64,000 nucleotides of DNA, taken from the NCBI GenBank assembly GCA_028820325.1, contig JAPPJO010000135.1, positions 35,112 through 99,111 of the forward strand, written 5' to 3'. The stretch's first letter is position 1; the number at the start of each line of letters is the position of its first letter. This DNA comes from Gammaproteobacteria bacterium. Its GTDB lineage: Bacteria; Gemmatimonadota; Gemmatimonadetes; Longimicrobiales; Gaopeijiaceae. Position numbers and translations under genes: made by a program. This document shows positions 24,012 to 33,742 of the stretch, one piece after another. The notes under the pieces are model-generated. The model saw nothing but the letters and a program-made list of their open reading frames with translations. It had not been told where the DNA came from and made no database searches.

Positions 24012-25118
24012 ATGTCCGGTGAACTCCTTAACGTGTGGGACTACACCTTCCGCGATATCTGGACCCCACTTGCCGACGAGGAGCACGTTCCGACTGACCT
24101 CTTTTCCCAGTTGTATAGAGAGCTTATTGTCGCTCTCAAAGAGCCAGTCGGCGAAGATGCTCAGGTCATACCCCTCAACGATGGAATTCAACTCCGCGAA
24201 GCCTTTGATCGAGCGCTATCGATTTCTGGCGTCGAGATCGCGCTTGCTGCTGCTGAAGACGCGTTTAGGGCATCGGGCGCTACCGATCACGAAGACCCAC
24301 TGGAGCGCAGATCTGCGGCTGAAGAGTGCCTAGCGGAACTGATTGGCGACGTAAACTCAGCTAGGAGGCTTCTGTCGCAGACATTGTCATACCTTGCGGA
24401 TGATGCCAAGCGTCGGGCGGAGGCGAAGGAGCGAGCACGAGCCGACATCCTAAACGACGCGGTCAAGAGCAGACAGGCATTTGGCCAAGTCCGATCATCT
24501 GCATTAGCTGGAGAGATCGCGCTGGTCCGGTTTCTCGAATCGGCCTTCGAGATTTTCGACGAGTTAGGCGGCGATCCACTCTCCAACCGTTACTTTAACC
24601 TCCTGTCTGGATTCATTAGCAAGTTTAGCCTTCGCTACGACCTTCGCCGCCCTTGTACACTTTGTCCGACGCTACCTGGAGTGTTCGCGAGCCTCGTCCG
24701 CGATCTACGGACAATCGCAAGTCGGGACCCTCATCTCGCCAGTCTTATGAAGGACTTCGATGAGTCAGTCCGTGATCTGCGCATTGATTGCTCGGATCGA
24801 AGAATCAAGACAAGCATCCAGAAGCAGGTCAACCTTCTGGAGGCCATCGGTAGCGGTGCCGCCGGTGTCACCGAAGCCACTTTGGGTGCGATTTGTAATC
24901 AGATCGGCACGTGGCCGCACGAGAATCTCAAACAGGCGATGAAGCACCTCTACTGGTTCACTTCGGACTACCCAGGTATTCGCCACGGTGGGACGGCGGA
25001 CTCTGTTCTGCGTAAGGTAGACATGCGCGACATGGTGGCAATGTCGATCATACTCGTCGGTTTCACGCCATATCTCACCCAAGGACTCAACCCCGATATC
25101 GTCTATCGAGGGACATGA
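24012..25118 (+). CDS. accessory protein between hsdS and hsdR
   Basis: 368 residues, starting 2 bases after hsdS and ending 1 base before hsdR, so surely in the same transcript. Largely helical: DGIQLREAFDRALSISGVEI, a long heptad-rich helix DDAKRRAEAKERARADIL, then SIQKQVNLLEAIGSG and a C-terminal YWFTSDYPGIRHGG followed by VDMRDMVAMSIILVGF. The last motif is reminiscent of C-terminal segments of abortive-infection (Abi_C, HEPN-like) proteins, but that is weak. Not one of the named type I subunits I can identify. It may regulate restriction or add a second defence layer. Confidence 0.6.
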   Translation: MSGELLNVWDYTFRDIWTPLADEEHVPTDLFSQLYRELIVALKEPVGEDAQVIPLNDGIQLREAFDRALSISGVEIALAAAEDAFRASGATDHEDPLERRSAAEECLAELIGDVNSARRLLSQTLSYLADDAKRRAEAKERARADILNDAVKSRQAFGQVRSSALAGEIALVRFLESAFEIFDELGGDPLSNRYFNLLSGFISKFSLRYDLRRPCTLCPTLPGVFASLVRDLRTIASRDPHLASLMKDFDESVRDLRIDCSDRRIKTSIQKQVNLLEAIGSGAAGVTEATLGAICNQIGTWPHENLKQAMKHLYWFTSDYPGIRHGGTADSVLRKVDMRDMVAMSIILVGFTPYLTQGLNPDIVYRGT

Positions 25119-25119
25119 G

Positions 25120-28100
25120 ATGAGCCAGTTTGCGTTTCTCCGGCGCGAATGGTCGGCGGTGTTCGCCGCGGCTTCGAAGGCTGAGGCGGCCGTCCACTCG
25201 GATCCCCGAACGGCCTGCTTCTATGCCCGACGCACACTGGAGTTGGCGGTGACCTGGGCCTACAAGCACGACTCCGCGCTCCGGCTGCCCTATCGAGACA
25301 ACCTTTCCGCGCTGATCCACGAGCCCAGCTTCAAGCGGGCCGCAGGCGAGGCGTTGTTCAGCAAGGCTCGAATAATCAAGATGCTCGGCAACCGCGCGGT
25401 GCACAATCAGCGTGCCATACCAGGGGCGGACGCGCTGACAGCAGTACGCGAGTTGTTCCACGTAACTTACTGGTTTGCGCGGACATACGCCCGCTCCGGG
25501 CGCCCTGCGCCAAGTCTATCGTTCGACCCAACGAATCTGCCCCGCACGGCGACGGATTACCAGCAGACGGCGGAGCAATTGCGCGCATTTGGGGAAGCGC
25601 TCCGGGAACGCGACGACAAGCTAACGACAGTGCTCGCCGACAAGGGCGCGCTCGACGAGGAGCTCAAACGTCTGCGGAAGGAAGTGGCCGACGCCAAGAA
25701 GGCAGCTGCAGCACAGCCAGACACGCACGACTACTCCGAAACAGAGACTCGCGACTATCTTATCGACTTGCTGCTTAAGGAAGCTGGTTGGGTGCTCGAT
25801 CAGGACCGCGACCGCGAGTTCGAAGTACGCGGGATGCCCAACAAGAGTGGCCAAGGCTTTGTGGACTACGTCCTCTGGAGCGACGATGGCAAGCCGCTCG
25901 GTTTGGTCGAGGCCAAACGCACGCGGCGTGATCCGCGGGTCGGCCAGCAACAGGCCAAGCTCTATGCAGATTGCCTCGAGCAGAGATTCGGACGAAGGCC
26001 GGTCATCTTCTACTCGAATGGCTACAAGCACTGGACTTGGGATAGCACCCGCTACCCCCCGCGCCAGGTGCAGGGCTTCTACGAGAAGGCAGAGCTGGAG
26101 CTGTTGATCCAACGTCGAAAGTCACGGCGCACGCTCGCGGAGTCTTCGATTCGTCCGGTAATCGCCGATCGCTACTACCAGACGCGTGCTATCCGACGCA
26201 TAGCCGAGTCGTTTGAACGCGACCATGACCGCAAGGCACTGCTCGTCATGGCGACCGGCGCTGGCAAGACACGCACAGTGATCGCGCTCTGCGACCTGCT
26301 CATGCGCTGCAACTGGGCGAAGCGCGTGCTCTTCCTCGCCGACCGGGTGGCGCTGGTGAATCAGGCGATCAACGCCTTCAAGCGGCATTTGCCAGACACA
26401 TCGCCCGTCAACCTGGTCACGGAGAGAAACGCCGAGGGACGCGTCTACGTCTCAACCTATCCGACCATGATGGGATTGATCGACGAGGCCCACGATGGCC
26501 AGAGGCGGTTCGGGGTGGGCCATTTTGACTTGGTTGTCATCGACGAAGCGCACCGCTCAGTGTTTCAGAAATACCGCGCGATCTTGGACTACTTCGACTC
26601 CCTGCTCGTCGGACTCACGGCGACCCCCAAGGACGAGGTGGACCGAAACACTTACCGGCTGTTCGACTTGGAAGACGGCGTGCCCACCGACGCCTACTCG
26701 CTGGAGGAGGCGGTTCGCGATGGCTTCCTCGTGCCACCGAAGGCCGTCTCAGTTCCGCTCAAGTTTCAGCGCGAGGGCATCACTTACGATGAGTTGTCGG
26801 AAGAGGAGAAGGACCAGTGGGACGCGCTCGAATGGGATGACGAAGGCACGGTGCCCGGCCGGGTTGAGGCCGCAGCGGTGAACAAGTGGTTGTTCAACAA
26901 GGACACCGTGGACAAGGTCCTGGTACACGTCATGACGCGCGGCCTCATGGTCGCCGGCGGTGACCGCCTGGGTAAGACCATCCTTTTCGCCAAGAACCAG
27001 GATCACGCGGAGTTTATCGCCGATCGTTTCAACACCAACTACCCGCATTACAAGGGCGAATTCGCCCGTGTCATCACCTTCAGGACGGAGTATGCGCAGA
27101 GCCTGATCGACAGTTTTTCGAACAGCGAGAAGAACCCACACTTAGCCATTTCTGTAGACATGCTCGACACCGGCATCGACATACCCGAGGTCGTGAACCT
27201 GGTCTTCTTCAAGCCGGTGCGCTCAAAAACCAAGTTCTGGCAGATGGTAGGTCGCGGCACGCGGCTTTGTCCCGATCTGTTCGGGCCGGGTCGGGACAAG
27301 AAGCTGTTCTATCTCTTCGACTACTGCCAAAACCTCGAATACTTCAGCCAAGAAATCTCGGCTACTGAAGGCACTGTCGTCGATTCGCTCGGCAAGCGCC
27401 TGTTCAACGCGCGGTTGGAGTTGATCGGTGAGCTAGACCGGGGACACCCCGCGGATGCAGCTCCGGTGCGGGAGCCGATTGCGACCTACGATAATCCCGG
27501 GACCACAAGAGAAGTTCGCGCTACCACTGCTGAATTGCTGCAACGTGAAATCGCTGCGATGAACCTTGACAACTTCGTGGTGAGGCCTCATCGCCAGCTC
27601 GTAGAGAAGTACGCTAGGCCGGAGGCGTGGACCACGCTGCCTCCTGAAGCCTTGGCCGAGTTGTCTGACGAGATCGCCGGGCTGCCTTCAGAGACCGACC
27701 TGGAAAACGAGGAGGCGAAACGTTTCGACCTATTGGTCTTGAGGCTGCAACTTGCTCTGCTACGCTCCGAGTCGAGCTTCGCTCGATTGCGCGATCACGT
27801 CCAGCAGATCGTCGGACTCCTTGAAGAGAAGTCAGCTATTCCGATGGTCCAAGCTCGGATGGCGCTCATCCAAGACGTGCAAGGTGACGAGTGGTGGCAG
27901 GACGTCACAGTCCCCATTCTTGAGGGACTGCGGCGAAAACTGCGTGACTTGATTCAGTTGATCGATCGGCGCCAGCGCAAGCCCGTGTACTCGGATTTCG
28001 AGGACCTGATGGGTCGTGAGACCGTGGTCGACCTCCCCGGCGTTGCTGTGGGTACTGACTACGAGAAGTTTGTGGCGAAGGCACGTACCTTTCTGCGGAC

Positions 28101-28530
28101 GCACCTGAATCATATTGCGATCCACAAGCTCCGTTCCAACAAGCCTCTGGCGCCAACTGATCTCGCTGAGCTGGAACGCATGCTTGAAGAGAGTGGTCTT
28201 GGACAGCCGGAAGATCTTCGGCAGGCGGCGGAAGAATCGCAGGGCCTGGGTCTGTTCGTTCGTTCCCTCGTCGGAATGGATCGTGGTGCGGCGAAAGAGG
28301 CGATGGCGTCTTTTTTGGAGGGTAGATCTCTCACTGCCAACCAAATCGAGTTCATCAATCTGATAGTTGATCACCTGACCGAACATGGCGCCGTCGAACC
28401 GGGAAGGCTATACGAATCGCCGTTCACCGACCTCTCCATGACGGGTCCTGACGGACTGTTCAATGCAGCAGAGATGAGTGACCTCATGCGGGTACTCGAT
28501 GCTGTTCGAGCTTCGGCGGTGGCGGCGTGA
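25120..28530 (+). CDS. hsdR: type I restriction endonuclease subunit HsdR (EcoEI-like)
   Basis: 1136 residues. An N-terminal DUF4145-type (HEPN-like) domain occupies residues 1-130 (YARRTLELAVTWAY, LGNRAVHNQR). A coiled coil at 160-200 leads into the HSDR_N nuclease core with FVDYVLWSDDGKPLGLVEAK (D and ExK). The SF2 motor follows: Walker A ATGAGKT at 378-384, DEAH at 475-478, LTATPKDEVD, DTGIDIPEVVNLVFFKPVRS and QMVGRGTRLCPD. The rest is the EcoEI_R_C-type assembly domain. All catalytic motifs are present, so the subunit looks intact even though hsdM is broken. It cleaves unmethylated DNA after ATP-driven translocation. Confidence 0.93.
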   Translation: MSQFAFLRREWSAVFAAASKAEAAVHSDPRTACFYARRTLELAVTWAYKHDSALRLPYRDNLSALIHEPSFKRAAGEALFSKARIIKMLGNRAVHNQRAIPGADALTAVRELFHVTYWFARTYARSGRPAPSLSFDPTNLPRTATDYQQTAEQLRAFGEALRERDDKLTTVLADKGALDEELKRLRKEVADAKKAAAAQPDTHDYSETETRDYLIDLLLKEAGWVLDQDRDREFEVRGMPNKSGQGFVDYVLWSDDGKPLGLVEAKRTRRDPRVGQQQAKLYADCLEQRFGRRPVIFYSNGYKHWTWDSTRYPPRQVQGFYEKAELELLIQRRKSRRTLAESSIRPVIADRYYQTRAIRRIAESFERDHDRKALLVMATGAGKTRTVIALCDLLMRCNWAKRVLFLADRVALVNQAINAFKRHLPDTSPVNLVTERNAEGRVYVSTYPTMMGLIDEAHDGQRRFGVGHFDLVVIDEAHRSVFQKYRAILDYFDSLLVGLTATPKDEVDRNTYRLFDLEDGVPTDAYSLEEAVRDGFLVPPKAVSVPLKFQREGITYDELSEEEKDQWDALEWDDEGTVPGRVEAAAVNKWLFNKDTVDKVLVHVMTRGLMVAGGDRLGKTILFAKNQDHAEFIADRFNTNYPHYKGEFARVITFRTEYAQSLIDSFSNSEKNPHLAISVDMLDTGIDIPEVVNLVFFKPVRSKTKFWQMVGRGTRLCPDLFGPGRDKKLFYLFDYCQNLEYFSQEISATEGTVVDSLGKRLFNARLELIGELDRGHPADAAPVREPIATYDNPGTTREVRATTAELLQREIAAMNLDNFVVRPHRQLVEKYARPEAWTTLPPEALAELSDEIAGLPSETDLENEEAKRFDLLVLRLQLALLRSESSFARLRDHVQQIVGLLEEKSAIPMVQARMALIQDVQGDEWWQDVTVPILEGLRRKLRDLIQLIDRRQRKPVYSDFEDLMGRETVVDLPGVAVGTDYEKFVAKARTFLRTHLNHIAIHKLRSNKPLAPTDLAELERMLEESGLGQPEDLRQAAEESQGLGLFVRSLVGMDRGAAKEAMASFLEGRSLTANQIEFINLIVDHLTEHGAVEPGRLYESPFTDLSMTGPDGLFNAAEMSDLMRVLDAVRASAVAA

Positions 28531-28780
28531 CAAACGAAGAACCAAGCGCGCGAACGTCCCGTTGTAATCTTTGAAGACGAAACGGTTACCGCCCGGCCCC
28601 TTCTCCGCGGGTCCGCTCACGATGCAGCGGAGAGGAATCCTTGCACCACTCCGATCCGCGCTCCAGTCTTTCCGTATGCGACCGTGTGGTTATCGGGGGC
28701 TGGAGACCCGCCAAGCTGGCGCTCCGCTCCCGTGCAGTCACACCCGCCGAGAGCCACCCCACCCCACCGAGGTACCCGCC

Positions 28781-31387
28781 ATGACGACCCGACGAACCCG
28801 CCGACTCGTCCCCCCCACCCCCCTCCTCACCCTCGCCATCACCGCCGCGACCGCGTTTGCCGCCGCGGCCGCGCTTGCCATCACCCCCACCCCTCTCACC
28901 GCCCAGACCCTGCCCACCATCGAAGCCCACACCGAGGGCACGACCGCGATGGAGGGCTTCTTCAACCTCTACTGGGACGACGACGCCGGGTCGCTCTACT
29001 GGGAGATCGCCGAGCTGGACACCGAGTTTCTCTACCAGATCTCGATGGGGTCGGGGCTCGGGAGCAATCCGGTGGGGATCGACCGGGGGCAGTTGCGCGG
29101 GACGCACGTCTTCGAGGCGCGGCGCATCGGGCCGCGGGTTCTGCTGGTGGAGCCCAACTACGAGTTCCGGGCCATCACCGACAACACCGCCGAGGCGCGG
29201 GCCGTGCGCGATGCCTTCGCGCCGTCGGTGCACTGGGGCTTCGACATCGTGGCGCGCACCGGAGATCGCGTGCTGGTGGACGCCACCGAGTTCTTCATGC
29301 GCGACGCGCGCGGGGTGATCACCCAGATCGCGCAGCGGGGGCAGGGGCAGTTCCAGTTGGACGTGTCCCGTAGCGCCATCTATCTGCCCAACACCAAGTC
29401 GTTCCCGGAGAACACCGAGGTCGAGGCGATGCTCACGTTTACGAGCGACGCGCCCGGCAACCTGGTCAGCGGCGTTGCGGCCACGGGGAGCACCTTCACG
29501 GTTCGGCAGCACCATTCCTTCATCCAGTTGCCCGGTCCCGGTTATGAACCGCGCGTCGCCGATCCGCGCATCGGGGTGAACGGGCCGACCGTGCGCGACT
29601 ACGCGAGTCCCATCGACGAGGACATGCGCATCCGCTGGGTGGCCCGCCATCGCCTGCAGAAGCGGGACCCGGACGCGGAGCGCTCCGAGGCGGTCGAGCC
29701 CATCGTCTACTATGTGGATCCGGGCACGCCCGAGCCGGTGCGGAGCGCGCTCATCGAGGGGGCCGAGTGGTGGGCCGAGGCCTTCGAGGAGGCCGGCTTC
29801 ATCGACGCCTACCGGGTCGAGGTGCTGCCCGAGGGGGTCGACGCGCAGGACATCCGCTACAACATGATCCACTGGACCCACCGGCGGACGCGCGGCTACT
29901 CGTACGGCAACTCGGTGATCGATCCGCGCACCGGCGAGATCGTGCGCGGGGTGGTGAACCTGGGGAGCCTGCGGCTGCGCCAGGACTACCTGCACGGACA
30001 GGGGATGGTGCCGCCGTTCACGGGCGGGATCACCTCCGACGACGGGGGCGGCTACTTCGACATCCCGATGAGCGCCGAGGAGCGCGCCTACTGGGAGGCG
30101 TGCATGCTCGCGGGGGCTCCGGACTTCGAGTACCTGGCCCAGGTCGCCGGCAACTCCGACGCGGTGGAGATGGCGCTCGCGCGCGTCCGGCAGCTGTCCG
30201 CGCACGAGGTCGGGCACACGCTCGGCTTCCCGCACAACTATCTCTCCAGCACCTACGGCCGCGAGAGCGTCATGGACTATCCCGCGCCCCTGGCCACCAT
30301 CGACGACAACGGCGACATCGACCTCTCCGACGCCTACGTGCCCCGCATCGGCACCTACGACAAGCTCTCCGTCAACTGGCTCTACCGGGAGTTCCCGGAG
30401 GGGGTCGACGAGCGGGCGGCGCTGAACGAGATCGTCATGCAGGGGATCGACGACGGGCTCGTCTTCATGATGCACACCAACAACAACTTCATCGGGGCCG
30501 CGCATCCGGGGGCGAGCGTATGGGACAACGGGGCCAACCTGGTCGACCATCTGAAGCTCGAAATCGATGTGCGCGAGATCGGGCTCGAGAAGTTCGGCAC
30601 CGACGTGCTCCGCGTCGGCGAGCCGCTCTCGGACCTCGAGTACGTCCTGATGCCCCTCTACATGCACCACCGGTTCCAGCTCCGCTCCGCGGCGCAGACC
30701 ATCGGCGGCGCCGACTATCGCTACGCGCTCAAGGGAGATGGCCAGACGCCGTTCGCCATCCTCCCGGCGGATGAGCAGCGTGACGCGCTGGAGACGATTC
30801 TCTCGACGCTGACGGTCGACTTCCTGACGCTGCCCGAGGACGTCGTGTCGATGATTCCGCCCCCGGCCTACCGCCACGACGAGGGCGAGGTCTTCCCCGG
30901 CTACACCGGGCTGATCTTCGACCCCGTGGGCGCGGCGGAGGCGGCGGCCGACTTCGCGGTGGGCGAGATCCTGCACCCCAACCGCATGGCCCGCCTGCTG
31001 GTGTTCGGCAGCATGGGCGACTACCCGGGCCTTGAGGAGGTCGCGGACCGCCTGATCGAGCACACCTGGGGCGCGGACGCGGCCCCGGACGCCTACCGCC
31101 AGCGGGTGCTGCACGCCATCCAGCGCTCGGTCGCCGACCGGATGATGCAGCAGGCCGCCCAGGACGGGAACGCCGCGGAAGTGCGCGCCGTGCTCGCCGA
31201 CCGGCTCGAGGGTCTGGCCACGGACCTGGAAGCGATGTCCGACCCGTCACCTCACCAGCGTTTGGTGGCCGCGGACATCCGCCGCTGGCAGCAGCGCATC
31301 GAGAACACGGTCCCCGGCGGCGCGCTGGTGATGCCGCAGGGCGACCCGATCGGCGGGAGCAGCCGGGGAGGTGGGCCGCCGCGGTGA
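28781..31387 (+). CDS. secreted zinc metalloprotease (metzincin, DUF5117-type)
   Basis: 868 residues from ATG 28781; earlier frames are open but lack sense. Signal peptide with long hydrophobic core (LLTLAITAATAFAAAAALAI) and cleavage near TAQ. A DUF5117-like beta domain starts at EGFFNLYWDDDAGSLYWEIA. The zinc site is HEVGHTLGFPHN, a full HExxHxxGxxH, with a Met-turn SVMDYPAP downstream, so it is a metzincin. A DUF5118/4953-type C-terminal helical domain ends in a Gly-rich tail. Exported peptidases of this type are common in Bacteroidota and Gemmatimonadota. First gene of the high-GC half; the 250 bases before it contain no gene that I can see. Confidence 0.88.
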   Translation: MTTRRTRRLVPPTPLLTLAITAATAFAAAAALAITPTPLTAQTLPTIEAHTEGTTAMEGFFNLYWDDDAGSLYWEIAELDTEFLYQISMGSGLGSNPVGIDRGQLRGTHVFEARRIGPRVLLVEPNYEFRAITDNTAEARAVRDAFAPSVHWGFDIVARTGDRVLVDATEFFMRDARGVITQIAQRGQGQFQLDVSRSAIYLPNTKSFPENTEVEAMLTFTSDAPGNLVSGVAATGSTFTVRQHHSFIQLPGPGYEPRVADPRIGVNGPTVRDYASPIDEDMRIRWVARHRLQKRDPDAERSEAVEPIVYYVDPGTPEPVRSALIEGAEWWAEAFEEAGFIDAYRVEVLPEGVDAQDIRYNMIHWTHRRTRGYSYGNSVIDPRTGEIVRGVVNLGSLRLRQDYLHGQGMVPPFTGGITSDDGGGYFDIPMSAEERAYWEACMLAGAPDFEYLAQVAGNSDAVEMALARVRQLSAHEVGHTLGFPHNYLSSTYGRESVMDYPAPLATIDDNGDIDLSDAYVPRIGTYDKLSVNWLYREFPEGVDERAALNEIVMQGIDDGLVFMMHTNNNFIGAAHPGASVWDNGANLVDHLKLEIDVREIGLEKFGTDVLRVGEPLSDLEYVLMPLYMHHRFQLRSAAQTIGGADYRYALKGDGQTPFAILPADEQRDALETILSTLTVDFLTLPEDVVSMIPPPAYRHDEGEVFPGYTGLIFDPVGAAEAAADFAVGEILHPNRMARLLVFGSMGDYPGLEEVADRLIEHTWGADAAPDAYRQRVLHAIQRSVADRMMQQAAQDGNAAEVRAVLADRLEGLATDLEAMSDPSPHQRLVAADIRRWQQRIENTVPGGALVMPQGDPIGGSSRGGGPPR

Positions 31388-31494
31388 GGGTCCTACGCGC
31401 TCGTCCGCGGTCCAGGACTTCCTCGGAGGTTTGGCCGCTGCGGTAAGATCGGGTCGGGGACGCGTGGTCCGGGCCTTGGCAAGGGAGGCTGGAT

Positions 31495-33051
31495 ATGTCC
31501 GACGAAGTGCAGCATCTGCGCCGCGAAGTGGAACGGCTTCAGGCGCGGTTGGCATTCGTTCAGGGAACGCAGGACGGCTACTACGAGTCGCCGCTGGTCA
31601 AGACGGACTGGTTCAAGCTGCGCCGCATGCCCGAACGGGGCCTGGATCGGAGGTCGGCAAGGCAAGTCGTGGAAGACGCCCACGCGCTTGACTTCGACCA
31701 CCGGCTGAATACCTCATCCTATGTGAATGTGACCCTCGACCCCGAGGAAGAGGCCATCGCACTCCTGGGGCTACGGGTCAACCTGGCCGACCAAACGGTC
31801 TACCCGCAGTCTTACCGGCTCCACGACGCAACGGTCAACATGATCGGCGGCCTGTGGAACTGCCCCGAGGGTCCCGACTTCAAGGATTTCGGCGTGTTCC
31901 CGGGTGCGGGCACGGCAGGTTCCACCGAAGCCTGCCTGCTGGCTGGACTGGCGCTGAAGTTCCGTTGGCGCGCCTGGTACGCCCAACGCTGCGGCATGAC
32001 CGCGGAGCAGGCGGCGGAGGTGCGCCCGAATCTGGTCGTATCCACCTGCTATCAGGCGGCATGGGAGAAGCTGTTCAGGTACATGGACGTTGAGCCGAGG
32101 CTCATCCCGCCTTCGGTCGAAACCTTCACCCTGGATGCCGCGAAGCTCCCGGACGTGATCGACGAACGCACGATGGGGGTCGTCTGCATCATGGGCAATC
32201 ACTACGGCGGCCACTACGACCCTGTTCAGGAGATAAGCGACGTCATCGACGAGATCAACGCCGAACACGGCTACCAGGTCGGCATCCATGTCGATGCGGC
32301 GTCCGGTGGATTCATCGCGCCATTCCAGGATGGCCTGCCGCCATGGGATTTCCGGGTCGGTAACGTCCTGTCGATTTCAGCAAGCGGACACAAGTACGGC
32401 GAGTCGATCTGCGGAACCGGTTGGATCGTCTGGCGACACCGCCAGCACCTGAGCGAGCAGATCGCCATTGCCGTAACGTATCTTGGGGGCAGGGCGGAGT
32501 CGTACACGCTCAACTTCTCCAGACCGGCGGCGGGCGTCTACGTCCAGTACTACAAGCTGCTCCACTACGGAATGTCCGGCTACCGGCAGTGCTGCGAGAA
32601 CATGATGGCCAACGCCGCCTACCTGCGCGCCGGATTGCGGTCGATGCGCCACGGCGGCAAGGCGCGGTTCGTCCTGCTCGACAACGGCGACGACGACTGC
32701 CTGCCGGTGGTCACGGCCAGGCTCAACCCCGAGTGCCGACTCTGCTATGACGACTTCGACCTTCAGAACGCCCTGGCTCAGCATCATTGGTACGTAGGAA
32801 GCTATCGCATGCAGTTCGATCATCCCCTGACGCAGGAGAAGCTGCCCTTGTTCCACGATGCCGATGCCGGTGCGTCCATGTTCCGGATCGTCGTGAAGAG
32901 CAACCTCACCCGGGGCATGGCGGAGCAGCTGCTGGAGTCGATCCGGGCGGGTCTCTCATTCCTGGACTCGATTTCGGCAGATGGCTCGCTTGCGTTCGAT
33001 ACGCACGGCCTTCGGCACAAGGACCAGCGACGGCTCAGCAACCACTGCTGA
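31495..33051 (+). CDS. gad: glutamate decarboxylase-like PLP enzyme
   Basis: 518 residues. A short coiled N-terminus (VQHLRREVERLQARLAFVQG) precedes a group II decarboxylase fold. Family landmarks: GVFPGAGTAGSTEACLLAGL (PLP phosphate and carboxylate site), MGNHYGGHYDPVQEISDVID, the aspartate motif GIHVDAASGGFIAPF, and ISASGHKYGESICGTGW with the PLP-binding Lys300. Converts L-glutamate to GABA and CO2, consuming a proton. Lies alone between the metalloprotease and the toxin-antitoxin pair; no GABA antiporter gene is nearby. Some relatives act on other amino acids, so substrate is likely, not certain. Confidence 0.88.
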   Translation: MSDEVQHLRREVERLQARLAFVQGTQDGYYESPLVKTDWFKLRRMPERGLDRRSARQVVEDAHALDFDHRLNTSSYVNVTLDPEEEAIALLGLRVNLADQTVYPQSYRLHDATVNMIGGLWNCPEGPDFKDFGVFPGAGTAGSTEACLLAGLALKFRWRAWYAQRCGMTAEQAAEVRPNLVVSTCYQAAWEKLFRYMDVEPRLIPPSVETFTLDAAKLPDVIDERTMGVVCIMGNHYGGHYDPVQEISDVIDEINAEHGYQVGIHVDAASGGFIAPFQDGLPPWDFRVGNVLSISASGHKYGESICGTGWIVWRHRQHLSEQIAIAVTYLGGRAESYTLNFSRPAAGVYVQYYKLLHYGMSGYRQCCENMMANAAYLRAGLRSMRHGGKARFVLLDNGDDDCLPVVTARLNPECRLCYDDFDLQNALAQHHWYVGSYRMQFDHPLTQEKLPLFHDADAGASMFRIVVKSNLTRGMAEQLLESIRAGLSFLDSISADGSLAFDTHGLRHKDQRRLSNHC

Positions 33052-33081
33052 GCGCCCTTCCGCGCCGGCGATGAAGTACCC

Positions 33082-33118
33082 TTGACCTGACATCCGGCCT
33101 GCATGATAGTGTAATGCA
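33082..33118 (+). promoter_or_regulatory. promoter and operator of the toxin-antitoxin pair
   Basis: TTGACC (33082-33087), 17 bases, then GATAGT (33105-33110) fits a sigma70-type promoter. TGCAT (33100-33104) and ATGCA (33114-33118) form an inverted repeat spanning the -10, where a RelB-type antitoxin would be expected to autorepress. Confidence 0.45.
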
Positions 33119-33138
33119 ACTCAAGGGGGGTGCTCGAC

Positions 33139-33399
33139 ATGCCGAATCATCTCGTCCAGGCCCGCATCGACAAGACCGTGAAGGAGGAGGCGGCCGCGGT
33201 GCTGGCGGCCATGGGTCTGACGGTGTCCGGGGCGGTGCGGCTGCTGCTGACGAAGGTCGCGCACGAGAAGGCGCTGCCGTTTGCGCCGCTGGTTCCCAAC
33301 GCCGCCACGATCGAAGCAATGAAGGAGGCCCGCGGAGGCAACCTCCCGCAGTTCGACAGCGTCGAGGATCTCTTCGACGATCTGCATGCGGACGATTGA
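33139..33399 (+). CDS. RelB/DinJ-family antitoxin
   Basis: 86 residues from ATG 33139, chosen for the AAGGGGGG site 8 bases upstream; GTG 33130 is possible. The N-terminus HLVQARIDKTVKEEAAAVLA, then MGLTVSGAVRLLLTKVAHEK, is the ribbon-helix-helix of DinJ/RelB antitoxins. The acidic C-terminus (FDSVEDLFDDLHADD) is the toxin-wrapping part. Overlaps the toxin start by 14 bases, the usual coupled layout. Binds its own operator, alone and with toxin. Confidence 0.87.
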   Translation: MPNHLVQARIDKTVKEEAAAVLAAMGLTVSGAVRLLLTKVAHEKALPFAPLVPNAATIEAMKEARGGNLPQFDSVEDLFDDLHADD

Positions 33400-33667
33400 G
33401 CGGACCAGCCGGTTCAAGCGCGACTATAAGCGGGAGTCCCGGGGTCGGCATCGGACCTACCTCGACGCCATCCTGGCCCCTGTCGTGGAGGCCTTGGCCA
33501 ACGATCGGCCACTGGAGCCTCGTCACCACGACCACGCGTTGAGCGGCGAGTGGCGAGATTTCCGCGACTGTCACGTGAAGCCGGACCTCTTGCTGATCTA
33601 CCAGAAGTCCGGTGCCGATACCCTGCGCCTGGTGCGTCTCGGTTCGCATTCCGAACTCGGTCTCTGA
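33386..33667 (+). CDS. YafQ/RelE-family mRNA interferase toxin
   Basis: 93 residues. MRTIERTSRFKRDYKRESRG opens the typical basic RelE helix; HHDHALSGEWRDFRDCHVKP, LLLIYQKSG and LRLVRLGSHSELG follow. The HxxHxLxGxW text and the final GSHSEL with the catalytic His match YafQ. Expected to cleave ribosome-bound mRNA when released from the antitoxin. Complete length for the family. Confidence 0.87.
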   Translation: MRTIERTSRFKRDYKRESRGRHRTYLDAILAPVVEALANDRPLEPRHHDHALSGEWRDFRDCHVKPDLLLIYQKSGADTLRLVRLGSHSELGL

Positions 33668-33742
33668 GCCCGGTCGGTTCGCGCCGGAGGGAGGCGCCGT
33701 AGAGTTTCGCTCGGTGCGGCGTATGCAGATGGGACTCCGCGA

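Noticed and set aside
28586..31114. Long minus-strand open frame (842 codons) opposite the metalloprotease
   Set aside because: It is low-complexity Arg/Gly/Pro/His/Val text produced by high GC in the antisense frame; the plus-strand gene has a signal peptide and a zinc site.
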